Shown: positions 32,901-43,775, numbered from the stretch's first letter. The stretch is DNA of 64,000 nt from Coprinus comatus (GCA_034638255.1 JAWPGT010000003.1:1364001-1428000), one strand, 5' to 3'. Program-made: numbers and translations. The notes: generated from the sequence alone by a model not told the origin.

Positions 32901-33464
32901 ACTACGGAAGAACCCTCAAACATCCCATCTATCTCATCCCGATTTGAGTACCTCAAGCAAACAAGAGAACAGGCCCAAGAAGCTCATGAACATATGCGTC
33001 AACTTATGGCCGCTCGATCGAACAGACCATTACCAACCCTAGAACCAGGACAACGGGTCTGGCTCAATAACAGAAACCTCCAAATCAAATACAAATCGAA
33101 GAAAATGGCACAACGCCGAGAAGGCCCCTTCAAAATTCTACGCAAAATAGGAACAACCACCTATGAGCTAGAGTTACCAATGACGTGGAGGATCCACAAC
33201 AAATTCCATATCCAACTCCTCACTCCTGTCAAAGAGAATGACGTATATGGCAAAATGTTTACAGCACCACCTCCAGATATCGTAAATGGAGAAGAAGAAT
33301 ATGAAGTCGAAAATATCCTGAACCACCGAGGAACCCCGAGGACAAGACGGTATCTTGTTCATTGGAAAGGATACTCTTCTACGGAAGATTCTTGGGAGCC
33401 TGAATCGAATCTTACCAATTCAGGAGCAATCCTAAAAGATTATAAAAAGAGACACGGACTCTGA
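29897..33464 (+). pseudogene. Gypsy-1 Pol polyprotein (PR-RT-RH-IN-chromodomain), one frameshift
   Basis: The frame is -1 relative to gag and overlaps its end by about 40 nt; no classic slippery heptamer is evident. Protease [12 protein letters not shown] near 30121. RT starts at [13 protein letters not shown] with [13 protein letters not shown] and [11 protein letters not shown]. The frame then breaks near 31036-31045, where one base is missing relative to the expected KG(L)FEPTVMFFG. The next frame (31068-33464) resumes [22 protein letters not shown] (YMDD), RNase H (IECDASLYTTGAVL), integrase HHCC (HITAGHPG...CGTCQQY), the acidic triad region (MDMITDLP, ISDRGPQF, STERFNQEIE) and a chromodomain (EYEVENILNHRG...RYLVHWKGYSSTEDSWEPESNL). 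This is the only defect seen in pol. Confidence 0.93.
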
Positions 33465-33523
33465 CCAAATCCCCAGTTCAATGCTCTACTCTCCTCCCAA
33501 TACACCCATCACTACTATCACCA

Positions 33524-34808
33524 ATGCCCCCTCCACCGTACTCCCAACCCAAACCTTGGCTCCTGCCAATGGTTCCACCACACGCATCCCTCTCCCGTAT
33601 TCCCCTGACACTCAGCTTGTTCGATTCCGACTATCATGTGAAACATACATCGCTGACCTCGAATCCGTTCATCGAAACAACTCTGAACGCCGCACACTCC
33701 TTCACACCCTTCGGGAAGACCTATCTGCTTACTTTCCTCAAAGAGCTAAGGAACTGTACCTTTGGGACACCTTGGCCCACACTTGTCAAAAACTCCAATC
33801 GAATGGTTTTTCACAACCAGAGCATGCTAGCCTCCACCAGCTTTTCCAGGATCTTGACAGATCCCGAAATTCAAGACCTTCGCTCTTCAGCGTTAGTTTT
33901 GGACCACGATATGTTAGCACTAGCAACCTTGAGACTCGAAGGGACGGAATCCTTTCTAGAGACTCGGAAGCGACTCACACCACTCCTCAGGAACCACTAC
34001 ATGCTCGAACAATGGGCCCGGAACCTGACCACTCAGAAAGCTACTACCTGACCAACCTACTATCCCACCAAACGTTCCCAGCCAATGTCCCCAGACCCCA
34101 TACATGCCACCAATTAAATCCACACAGCGTCGGTGCCCTGCATGTAACGGACATAACCATTTCCTACCACATTGCGAAAGTTACTTCTGCAACCACTGTA
34201 AGCAAACTGCTCCAGGCCACTATGCCAAGCATTGCTCCCGCAACAAGTACAAAGGCCTCCCTTCCAACACCATCCCGACCTCCGTTATTGAGGAGCACTA
34301 CATCCAAAACCCTAAACTCCGCCCTGCCGATAAAACGAACAGTAACGTTTTACAAGGAGATAGGACACTTTTACAACAGCAACCGACACAACGACCAATC
34401 AATCGAGGGACAACGCGTCCTAGCATTCATGAACCATCAGAGATACGCCGCTCACGATCGACAGGACCCCGTACCCCGATTCCGACTGGATCTCGCAGTG
34501 AGAGACATCATCGATGCCATTCCCACTCTCGCCAAGCACGCCGCCGCTCACGCCAGAGTACTGGATCAAATCAAGAGGACTTTGGATGAAACTTTGGAGA
34601 AGACTACGACCCCGTCGCCGAGGCCAACATCACTGGCTCCCCTTGCGAGACCTCTGAAGTTGAGAATGAGGACATTCCCCTTAAGGAAGGAAGTAATGTT
34701 ACGAGTCCACCCAAACCACCGGCCCGTACCACCACCACCGAGGAAGACTTGTTCGCCATCTTCCCCGAACTCATTCCCAATGACGACACCATGGACGACT
34801 CCGCTTGA
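33524..34808 (+). pseudogene. Gypsy-1 ORF3: zinc-knuckle protein ending inside the 3' LTR
   Basis: Third reading unit downstream of pol. The first part (33524-34051) is a soluble, probably helical region (FLKELRNC, DLRSSALVLDHDML). After a frame change near 34040, the next frame gives two zinc knuckles, CPACNGHNHFLPHC and CNHCKQTAPGHYAKHC, then a Ser/Arg-rich stretch and DFG. A TGA at 34587 follows, then NFGEDYDPVAEANITGS and EDIPLKEGSNVTS. The frame runs on into the LTR and ends at 34806-34808. The related remnant at 12160-13667 preserves the same helical block, knuckles and tail. The longest open frame here (33481-34848, 455 codons) is a different frame, and I treat it as secondary. Possible roles: Gag-like nucleic-acid binding or an accessory factor (inference). 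Confidence 0.7.
34683..34696 (+). other. Gypsy-1 polypurine tract
   Basis: AAGGAAGGAAGTAA directly precedes the 3' LTR, the expected position for plus-strand priming. It also codes KEGSN of ORF3. Confidence 0.75.
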
Positions 34809-35332
34809 CATACCATTCCCCGGTGACATCACGGTGACATCACTATGACATCGCTATGACCTAACGTCGAACTAAGTATGAGACTCCACTTATGCTTAGA
34901 AGTATACATTTCCCCAGCTCCAGTATTAGTTATCTGTTTCGTCATTTCACTCCTGTTGACTAATCTTTCATTGTATATGGAGTAAATAATCCCCGACCCC
35001 GATGTCTCACCTACTCCTGTTGACAGTTCTAGCATTGTGTATGGAGTAGATTATAAAGCGATGACGAGTATTTGGGATATACATAGTTAGTAGCTATTAA
35101 TAGGTACATTCCTAGAATAGTATAAATACTCACTGTATTAGACGATTAAAGCCTTAAGCTTTAATCTCTTCTGTTGTAGCCCTTATACATCTCTGTCTCC
35201 ATACCTCTCGGTCACTAGGTTGAAAGGCCTTGAGATTGCAGCAGAGTGTTTATTGATCGCACGTTCCTACACGACTGCACTCTAGCGTTTAAGTTCCAGG
35301 AGTGTTCAGCTTAACGGTTCGTGGTCATAACA
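34697..35332 (+). mobile_element. Gypsy-1 3' LTR
   Basis: 636 bp, almost identical to 27032-27667. Differences seen: TCC/TCT in the coding start, CACGG/CATGG, and CTTAACGG/CTTAATGG. Followed by the TSD CAATC. Confidence 0.97.
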
Positions 35333-35365
35333 CAATCATTAATGTACACAAGCCAAACATCCATA

Positions 35366-36019
35366 CCAGACTCCTTGAGTTTCATAGGACACAACTAAGG
35401 TACGTTTTCTACCAGTTACCCACGCAAGGCTTGTTACGATCACATTCGCTTTATCATTTTTGTGCTTCGGTTTATCCAATTCCGTATACTTGTGCCACAC
35501 CCTTTTGGAGTAATCTCCATAATCCATAAGTGTGGGGATACAAAGGATTCATAAGAACATACCTTGTCTGTTCCACCATAGTAGACATGATCGATTCCAA
35601 ACCGCAACCTCATCATTACCACCAAGGGCAAGGTAGCTTCCCTGCCGCCCACCTAATGCAATATGCTCAATCGGTTTGGAAGATGTGTTAAAGCAGGTAG
35701 TGATGAATTCCTAGGACAAGTGAAGAGCTGGTGCTGAACAGATGGCTAGAACACTTACTTTGTCTGAGATGTAGATGGTGGATATTAATCCAGAGCAAGT
35801 GCTGAAGTATAGCTGTTTGGGGGAATCCCACAAGAGAGACAGTACAATCAATGGTGACTGTTGTATGAATTCAATCTCCCAATTATCTGTGCGCCAAACG
35901 ACCACTTCATAGTCAATTCCTGCTGCAAGTAATAGTCCATCAGGAGAAAAAGAAACACAGGTTATCCTGCTGTTCACAGGAGTGTTAATGCGTTTAGAGT
36001 GTTTGTAAGAGAATGCCAT
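35366..36019 (-). CDS. WD40-repeat protein, 5' exons
   Basis: Exon 1 (36019-35759) starts MAFSYKHSKRINTPVNSRITCVSFSPDGLLLAAGIDYEVVVWRTDN, a canonical WD40 blade. Exon 2 (35710-35573) reads IEHIALGGRQGSYLALGGNDEVAVWNRS. Exon 3 (about 35510-35366) reads YSKRVWHKYTEL and VIVTSLAWVTGRKRTLVVSYETQGV, ending at a GTATGG donor. Introns are 48-65 bp GT-AG. The next intron contains gypsy-1; its acceptor lies at about 27013, where the reading frame resumes (RWEVQKIGSEAFHC). If the 8.3-kb intron is spliced, the protein continues at 26590-27012. Probably a cytoplasmic or nuclear beta-propeller scaffold; partner unknown. Start Met chosen as the first in-frame ATG before the blade. Confidence 0.75.
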
Positions 36020-36649
36020 GTGGGAAGAAAAGGGGGAGGCCTAGCATTTTGGAGCATTTATTGTTTATAACGTTAATGTTGGGTTATCAAAGAAAAGAAT
36101 ACAACACTTGCCAATTTGATAAAAGCCTATTGTGGGTTGTCCAGGGCTTCAGTAAGGTGGGGTTTGGGGATCAAAGATCTCTCACATCCAAGACGAATGT
36201 CTTTCGATGTATACTTGCATGAGGATAAAAATCTTGCATACTATGTGAGGTTGAGAGGGGAATTCCAGCTGGGAAGATGCTGGGGGGGGGGAAGAAACTG
36301 TAGCTTAGTCATCAAAAAAATGGCACATCAATTATTCATCAATTGTTTGTCTTCGTGTTTTCCCATGACTATGATCTGGACCTCTCGTTCTGTTTTCTCT
36401 ACTATGCTACTTGCTCTGCTTTCTCTATTACTCCCTCCCACGCACGAGAGATATATATCCTCGTGTACACATATCGAAAGACATAGCTCTTCAACCTGAG
36501 AGATCTCCGATCCTCGTATGTGTAACCAACTTGCCTAGGCGACCAAACTACAATAGCACAAGGGAAGTCCTTGTACTATTGTCCTTATTTCATTAGAGGA
36601 GTAAAACTGACTTCAAAAATTGCTTCTACAACCCTCTATGTTCTCTTTA
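36020..36649. other. Between WD40 and SUN genes, nothing recognised
   Basis: Divergent intergenic space of about 630 bp that should hold both promoters. Includes a G9 run at 36282-36290 and AT-rich patches. No repeat shared with other parts of the window. Confidence 0.4.
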
Positions 36650-36651
36650 TC

Positions 36652-37624
36652 ATGCCAGGAGACGGCACTCTCGGCCAGTGCTTACATCGATGTATCAACT
36701 TTGCGATCGAACACTTCCGTTGGCCACAAAGCAAACTCTCCAAAGGTAAAATTCTAATTTCAAAGTATCTACCAGGTAACTTATATATATCGTAGTCCAA
36801 CATTCTCATTTCAACTCTGGTTTTTATACTCCTTCCGTGGATCGTGTTCCATTTCTTCAATGACCTCGCAACTTTGGGTTGCTCCCTTCAATCATTCCAG
36901 CCATCCCATTATATTTGCAAAGTGGCTCAGCGTCTTCCTCCAGCAAGCATTCTTCATCAAACTGAAGTACGTCTGGCGATGCTCGAGCACCGTCTCGCTT
37001 CATTGGAATGTAATTCCACTTCTCCCCCTCTCCATTCAATACAAAACCTTGCCAGCACTTCGAATGGAGGCAGGCTCCTCAACACCTTCACATATCCATT
37101 GAAGGAACGTCACAGTTTATGGGAGTCCACTCTCATTTGATGGTTCAAAGTCATCCCACAAAGTGCTGTGAAACAAGGCCCTCCTATATTTGCTTTGCAG
37201 GACAACCTGGTTGCTGGTGATTGTTGGCAAATTCCTGGGTGGACTGGACACTTAGGTATCCAGCTACCTACTGTTACACATGTCTCCATGTTAAGTCTAG
37301 ACCATGTCGTTCACCCATCTACCCCACACACGGAAATCGGACAATCTCCTTGTGACTTTCTCCTATGGGGCCTTGCTCCCCCCTCAGGAATGATGATCTT
37401 GTGTCTGCTTGCAGATTTTCAAACACAATTTCCCCCAGCCGGCATCGACCCTACCACCCGATTCATTTTACGTGCAAATGGCACATACAATCCTAGTTCT
37501 CACCCTACGTGCCAAATGTTTCCAATAATGTCTCATTGATTGTGAGATTGTGGTGTTTGAGATTCTGAGTAATTGGGGATCAAGTTCTACATGTCTTTAC
37601 CACATAGGAATTTATAGTGATTAA
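36652..37624 (+). pseudogene. SUN-domain (Sad1/UNC-84-like) gene, decayed
   Basis: SUN proteins sit in the inner nuclear membrane and bind KASH partners. A first exon candidate starts MPGDGTLGQCLHRC. A likely transmembrane segment follows (ISTLVFILLPWIVFHFF, about 36810-36860), then a short coiled-coil-like stretch (ILHQTEVRLAMLEHRLASLE) and the SUN domain (QGPPIFALQDNLVAGDCWQI, GHLGIQLPTVTHVSMLSLDHV, SPCDFLLWGLA, then after a frame change VVFEILSNWGSSSTCLYHIGIYSD, stop 37622-37624). An in-frame TGA at 37138-37140 precedes the domain (STLI/WFKVIPQ), and a one-base shift near 37520 separates the last part. With both defects it is probably a pseudogene or needs sequence checking. Confidence 0.7.
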
Positions 37625-37744
37625 ATGTTGAGGCTGCATGATATTCTTCTTTCCAAATATGACTAATTCAAATACTCATGAAAATGGAAGAATATCAATC
37701 TTGATAATAATGGCAAAATTATTCAATCAACTGGTGGGGTTACA

Positions 37745-38528
37745 ATAGTCCTCCAGAAATCCTTCCACTTCGACGGTGCTCATGTCCACCTGGTCCCTGA
37801 CTTGCATGACAGCTTTCTGCAGCTCCCTCGCCAGTTTCTGCACCTCCCTCACTTACATGGTGTTTTCCTCTACGCAAAGCTTGGGTATGCTGATTAACAC
37901 TTACCTGAACCACAAATTTGTCATTGCCAGGCAAATCAAGAATCTCTTGGTCATAAATTTTGCTCTTTTTGACAAATCTACAAGGGGGGGTTAGTTTGGA
38001 CTGTAATGACAAGGAATGAGAAAGACACTTACTCCGCAAGTAAGATACCAATGATCCCTTGATCGTCTGGTTGTACATTTTTGCACACTTCTCCCTGCGG
38101 TCCCCGTCTAGTGACAACAATATCACCCCTCCATCATCTTCCAGGGACTGACTTGTTCAACGGTTTCTCATTTCCACCCAGTTGGAAGAATATGAGGAAT
38201 TGGTGGTTTACAGTAGCGGACATGGTGGATCCAACATCAACACTTGCTAGAATGCGACACAGGTTGGAATTGGGATTAGAGGGGTCCAGAATACCATGGA
38301 GAGGCGGTAAGCACTCGGTTGAGATTTGGTGGTCAACCCCTTCAAACTGGCAACGACATTGGATGTGTATGGATTCACAAGTTTCCCCATACAACAGGGC
38401 TTCATGTGTATGCCATTTGCAGTGTTCCTGGTGATCTGATACATCAGCAAACCATGGCATTCTTGCGAAAAAAGTGATATACATTAGCAGTTGGTTCTTC
38501 ATCGAAAATTGTTTTGGAAGTGACAGTC
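37745..38528 (-). pseudogene. Unrecognised spliced gene, damaged
   Basis: The minus strand starts MTVTSKTIFDEEPTANVYHF (ATG about 38528). After a frame change it reads ADVSDHQEHCKWHTHEALLYGE and NLCRILASVDVGSTMSATVNHQFLIFFQLGG. An in-frame TGA follows, then WRGDIVVTRRGPQGEVCKNV and DQGIIGILLAE ending at GTAAGT (near 38035), an intron, and FVKKSKIYDQEILDLPGNDKFVVQ ending at another GTAAGT donor near 37905. The exon structure suggests a real ancestral gene. I do not recognise the family. Confidence 0.4.
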
Positions 38529-38882
38529 ATGATAAGAACTCAGAGTGTTCTAGTTTCTCATTACCGAACCTCCTAGCTCTTTATACATAGTGCCAATTGA
38601 TATATAAGGGAACAATCAATAACCTTGTTCTCAGGTTGGCAGCTGCAATGGAGCTTTCATTGTACCCTTACTTGGATACGGACTGGACTGGACCCTGTCT
38701 TGATTAGACCAAACCAAATGACACTCGATATTCCCACCAGTGTTGTTTTCTGCCTTGTATGTCTTCTGAGGATATCCCCTTTGCTAAGCAGCCTCACTAT
38801 GGCCAAGGCCCAACACTCCTCACACACCCCGACCCAACACGGTCTCTCCAGGTGAGAACCAACCATTAGCCTAGTTGGAGTG

Positions 38883-40397
38883 ATGCCTGATGGTCCAACC
38901 CAGATATCCTACCGATACAGCGCCCGCATCTCAGGCTCAGTTGCACCTCTACCTTCCAACGTCAGCCTGGACTTGTTCATTCCAGATCCACCAACTAGGA
39001 ATCCGTCAATTATCAACCTGGATATGAGTATGGATGAAGGCCTTCCTGGCCCTGGCAAGATTCCTGTCAGGCCGGCTTCTCTGTCCAGCCTGTCCTCCCT
39101 ATCATCAGATGAAGTAGGTGAACCAACACAAAATCTTGATATATGACTAACAAAGCACAGGAAAGTCAACCAGTAACTCAATTGCACCAGACTGGAGGAA
39201 ACAGAAATTTCCGTATTGTAAGTTTTGTCTATCACTGTCTGATACTCTATAGCATGCTAACTACAATGGAGGTCAACATCTATTCAGACCCACTTTGGAC
39301 CAAACCCTATGGAAAGGAGCAGATGCGATGGTTCCAGACCAAGGGACACAACCCCATTCCTAAGCCTCCTCCTACTCCACGTTTGGTGGCACTTGAGGTT
39401 GGGACATTGTTTGTGCATGAGATTTTTCGAGCCTCAGAACCACATGATACACAGATCTGGTTTAATATTGGTGGGAACCCTCCAACTTGGAAACCAGTGA
39501 AGGAAGGATATGAGTGGGTTATTGGAGAAACTTCATACCGACTGAGATATAGAAATTCACTGGTTAGCTGGGTGAAGAAGAATAGCTATGAAAAATGCAA
39601 GTGACCTATAGGTCGCAATTCAGACAAGTAGCATGTATTACATTCAATAGCCAAACAAGGTGCCTAAGGATTATAAATCTACATTTTTCTTTTGATGTGT
39701 TTTCGTAACTTCAACATGAACTTCAACCATGTATGCCTCATTTATCTCTCTTGGTATATGAGAGTTACTTATATCACCTCAACAGGATGAAAAAATATAT
39801 GACTTGCAAGATACAGTACATAGGATCAAGACCGAGGATGTGGCGAACTTGAGTTCTGGCCTCAAGAAGCTTTCAGTACAAGTACAGAAGCTCAAAGATG
39901 ATGTTGAGATGGAGAAGGTAAGTTCATACTTCTTCACTTGCCTTTACTTGCCAACCATGCAATGCTAGGTGCATACCGAAGACCAAATCAGTGATTTGCA
40001 TATGTCATTAGAGAACCACAACCAAAAACTTCACACCCATGCTTTGGAACACGCTAAGATTATCAAGGCCATTGACTCTCAAAACAAACAAATATCAAAT
40101 CTCTTTCATAGAAGTTACACGACTGACGCATGCCAGGATAGACTTGGCCTAGATGTAGAAAAAATACAGAGCCAGATTTCTGAACTCAACTCACTGGTAA
40201 ATCAACTCCCACAAGCAATACAATTCCAGGGTCCCACTTCTGTTGGTGAAAAGGATAACCAATTGGACGTACTCGACCAGCTTATCATGGATCATGATAA
40301 CTGCATTAGTAACTTGACTCAAAATGTTGAACACATTGCCACCAAACTACAGCATCTGAAGGAGAGGTTTGACTCGCTCAGGAAACCCATGCAATGA
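38883..40397 (+). CDS. Spliced coiled-coil protein, unrecognised
   Basis: Exons 38883-39113, 39161-39217, 39272-39600, 39786-39917 and 39969-40397. The first two junctions are in phase with GT-AG introns; the exon 3/4 junction is not in phase as drawn and may hide a short exon. The N-terminus (MPDGPTQISYRYSARISG) is Pro/Ser-rich with a run of SLSSLSSLSS. The middle block (VNIYSDPLWTKPYGKEQMRW, LVALEVGTLFVHEIFRA, WVIGETSYRLRYRNSLVSWVKK) looks globular. The C-terminal half is a coiled coil (IKTEDVANLSSGLKKLSVQVQKLKDDVE; ISDLHMSLENHNQKLH; VEHIATKLQHLKERFDSL). The function is unknown; the next gene has the same strand. Confidence 0.5.
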
Positions 40398-41468
40398 ACA
40401 CCCAGGAGCTTAGAGTTGGAACTATTGCATGGTCTGTCTCGTTTAACACTTCCACTACAAAAGTTTTGCTAAGTATTATTCCCAGGTCTTTCCCACCCGA
40501 TTAATACATTACATGTTCATAATAGTGAAAACAAAAGGAAGGAAATTAAGTTGAAACAAGATGAAGAACAAAAAGAACTCAAATGGAATGGAGGAATTGA
40601 ACAGGGACCCAAGGAAATTGAGCGAAGGAAAAAGGTGTCAAACTTGAATGCAACATTATGTGGTCAGTCTCTTACACTTTTGTATATTAGAAAATCTAAT
40701 CAACCATGTATTCAGAAATTTCACAACTTATCAATACAATGCCTATCCCCACAAGTAAGCAGAGGCGTATGGAACAGGACCTCAAGTTGAATCAAGAAAC
40801 TGAACAAGGAAAGGAAGTTGAATGGAATCTGGAACTCTACCCTTTGTTCATGGAGCAATACCATGGTTACATGCAACACAGATGGATTTGGGTATTATCA
40901 ACTATCATTGGTACGATATGCCTCTTGTTTGCAATGTATGGTCACTCGGGGCCTCCGCATAACACTATAGATGATATTCATCTTCATCATGTTTCCTCCG
41001 AATTCAATATGTGATTATTGAATCCGATCATCATATTTTTGGACTATTGTAGTTCTGAATGCCACACATATGTACATTCCCTTATGAGTCGTACTTTGAC
41101 CACACAGCCACAGCGCCCATATAATATTGCAATGTATATGCACTATGCTTTAACCAAAATGACACAAGAGACAGACAAGACGCACTTTGCAAGTCGACTT
41201 TCTTTAGTTTTTGACTGAAAGGATCTGCTGATAACTTGAATCTATGAATGGATAGCTGTATTATACAACCACACCGCCCATGTAATATCCAAGCAATGTG
41301 TATGTACGTATGTTCTTTGGCAAACTATGATGTGACCAAAAGGACACAAGACACAGACAAGATGCACTTTGTAAGTCACCTTTTCTTTAATTTTTTATGG
41401 AAAGGTTCCACTGAAAACAAACCTATAAATATGGAATGGACAATGCAAAAAACGTTACCCTGTTAACC
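40398..41468 (+). other. Spacer with small ORFs
   Basis: Contains 40706-41014, a 102-codon frame with a basic/acidic N-terminus and a hydrophobic helix (WIWVLSTIIGTICLLFAMYG) that could be a small membrane protein or terminal exon. It also contains two related stretches sharing CACAGACAAGA, CACTTTG and AAGTC (41160-41200 and 41345-41400), suggesting a local duplication of about 180 bp. Nothing else recognised. Confidence 0.3.
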
Positions 41469-43775
41469 ATGCAAAAACTGATTAATCACAATGCTAGTGC
41501 CCCCGAAGCTGTGGCAGCCGAAAGGTATATGTACTTGACCTTTTTTTGTTGAACTGTACTCTAAAGGAATATAATCACTATCCAAAACAGCACTTTGGCT
41601 GACTTACAAGAAGATTACGAGGAGGAAGTTGAAGTTGAAAGGACACTTGCTCACTACACTGAGAAACAACCAGCTGTTCTGTTACCATTCAGTGATGGCA
41701 CTATCAACCATTACTATCGACTATTGGAGGCTCGGAAAAACAAGAAAGACCTCCAAAGTAGGTTGAACAGTGGTCAGGATATTCGGTCTTCGATTATCTT
41801 CGATCCTCCAACTCCAAATCTGGGTAAGGCCATATAATTGTCCATCTATTTTTGAGTTGCTAACATCCCATGGATCAGACAAGTGGGCACTTGTGCGACA
41901 CAATCCTAAGCATCAGGATTTTCCATTGATTGACACTGAACCTGGTAAAAGTGATTTGGATACAGACATGGATATGGACAAAGAAGGTTCGTACAGTTTT
42001 GTCATCAGTAGTATGAAATAGTGACTAAACTAATAGCAACAACAGTAGAGAAATTACCAGCAGTGAGGAACATGCTGACTGCGACCACAACCCAGTCCTC
42101 TCCTTCCCAACAAATAATCGTTAATCCATGCTCTGACATTACTTCACCAATGATATCTGGACCTGGCTCCAAATCACCTACCCCAACAACAATTGACCTC
42201 TCTCCTTCCCAGATAATAATGGCTGATAGTGAGTCATCTGAGGGTACTTCTTTGGTCAGTCTTGGATCCAATATACATATGCCTACTCCCCATTCTGCAA
42301 ATAATGATGTCCCTTTGCAAACTCCTGCAAGCACAAATACGCCCAGCCCGAGCACATTCGAGCCCCCTCCATCAGCAGAATCTGGTTCTACAGATTTGGA
42401 GGTCTTGGGTGTTGTTGGTGAATCAGGAAAAATTACCTTGCAAATATCAGAAGAAAATAGTAAGCACTCCTCCTTGTTCCGAGTGATAATTATAACAATT
42501 CTGTAAAAGTTTTACATCTCCTCCAGAGTCTCAATCTAGGCCACTACCCCCAGACATGAAAACTACCTACCACCCCACCCGAATCATCTCCAATATATAA
42601 TAATCAAACACCCGAGAGCTCAAATAAATACAACGCAGATCGTAAGGAGGATCCTACAAGCCAGAATCAATCATGTTCCAACCATACCCCGAAATGGACG
42701 GGAAATGAACGGAACCAACTACAAGTATGTGACACAGCTTTGTTTTACTCCCCAAGCCACTGAGCAGTATAGCAGATGGAAATTCGTAAATCACTTCAAA
42801 CTCTACTTTCTTCACACATCAATGAAAGTGTGACTCGAATTCAGTGTGAAAAGTTTGAGCAATCAGGTTCTTTTGACAATGGCCCCACCATCGAAGACTT
42901 CCGTTTAGATTTCTTGACCCCCAAGAAGATCAAAACCGGATGGAACAAGCAAGTGGCTGATATGCTCACCAGTTATTTCCAGCAGAACAGTGGCGAACAT
43001 AGCAGGGAGGTCCTAATTGATGGATTTTGGGTGTATATCACCCATCTGAGAAAATTATTCGGGCAAAAGAACACCAACAACTTATCTGCAGAGCAGGAGG
43101 TTCAGGATGAACAAAGGCTGACAGCTGCAAAGCTTCGAAGTAGGTGTCATGAGGTGTGTAGTGTTGACTTTCCCCTCAAATCTTTTGTCTCACCCTCCTT
43201 TTATGTTCAGCTCCATAACCGTCATGCCGAAGCTGCTCAGTACTTTTCCAATTCTCCAGGCATGAAACCATTTTCAGACCTATGGGAGCAATTGTCTTCT
43301 GAAGCTTGCAGTGGAGATGAAGAAACCTTGATAAAAAGCAATACTGAAGTTAGAGTCATGGCGACCAGACCTGTTTGGAGAAATCCTGATGTTAATGATT
43401 GGTTCCGGGGCTTTGACGCTCTCCACATGGCTTGGAGGTTCCATAATAATGCACCTGGGAGGAGTGCTTTTCCAAACAAACGTGTACCGGGGATTCGACA
43501 AGAAACAGGGAGCACCATACCTCAAGGACTACCTAGGAACTTCTACTGCCCAGAGTGGTGGAAGATATTGAGTGACTTCGAGAGGAGTCAAGTAGCTCCG
43601 ACAAATGAAGTGGACCTTACATTCCCTCTTGAGATACGTCAGTAAGTAAAGCTCAACCGGATATAACTCTAAGAGGCTGATTCATTTTAGACTAATCTAC
43701 CGTCATGGACATATTACCGACCGCACTCAGAAACCACTCCCCCTGGATGATCCTGGAATTCCCCATGTTCAATAG
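41469..43775 (+). CDS. Seven-exon agaricomycete-type unknown protein
   Basis: Exons 41469-41524, 41591-41823, 41879-41986, 42037-42459, 42526-about 42722, about 42776-43641 and 43691-43775. Introns are short GT-AG and junctions are in phase except for an apparent one-base shift inside exon 5 (near 42565). Starts MQKLINHNASAPEAVAAE and has an acidic/coiled stretch (LQEDYEEEVEVERTLAHYTEK), then a long Ser/Thr/Pro-rich linker. The conserved C-terminal block runs MEIRKSLQTLLSSHINES, IEDFRLDFLTPKKIKTGWNKQV, LIDGFWVYITHLRKLFGQK, SSEACSGDEE, RPVWRNPDVNDWFRGFDALHMAWRF and YCPEWWKILSD, ending at TAG 43773-43775. I recall agaricomycete hypothetical proteins with this order, often near repeats. Function unknown. 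The start is fixed by the in-phase first intron. Confidence 0.55.

Larger units (their letters stand above)
27032..35332 (+). mobile_element. Gypsy-1: nearly intact chromodomain Ty3/gypsy retrotransposon (TSD CAATC)
   Basis: 8.3 kb with two 636-bp LTRs that differ at about three positions, flanked by CAATC at 27027-27031 and 35333-35337. Order: 5' LTR, self-priming site, tandem-repeat leader, gag, pol (protease, reverse transcriptase, RNase H, integrase, chromodomain), ORF3 with zinc knuckles, polypurine tract, 3' LTR. The near-identical LTRs mean recent insertion. It lies in an intron of a WD40 gene in the opposite direction. One frameshift in pol and one stop in ORF3 make this copy probably non-autonomous. 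Confidence 0.96.

Noticed and set aside
33481..34848. 455-codon ORF as the main ORF3 product
   Set aside because: The zinc-knuckle and DYDPVAEANITGS frames, which match recognisable motifs and are shared with the family E remnant, lie in a different frame. Kept only as a possible overlapping frame.
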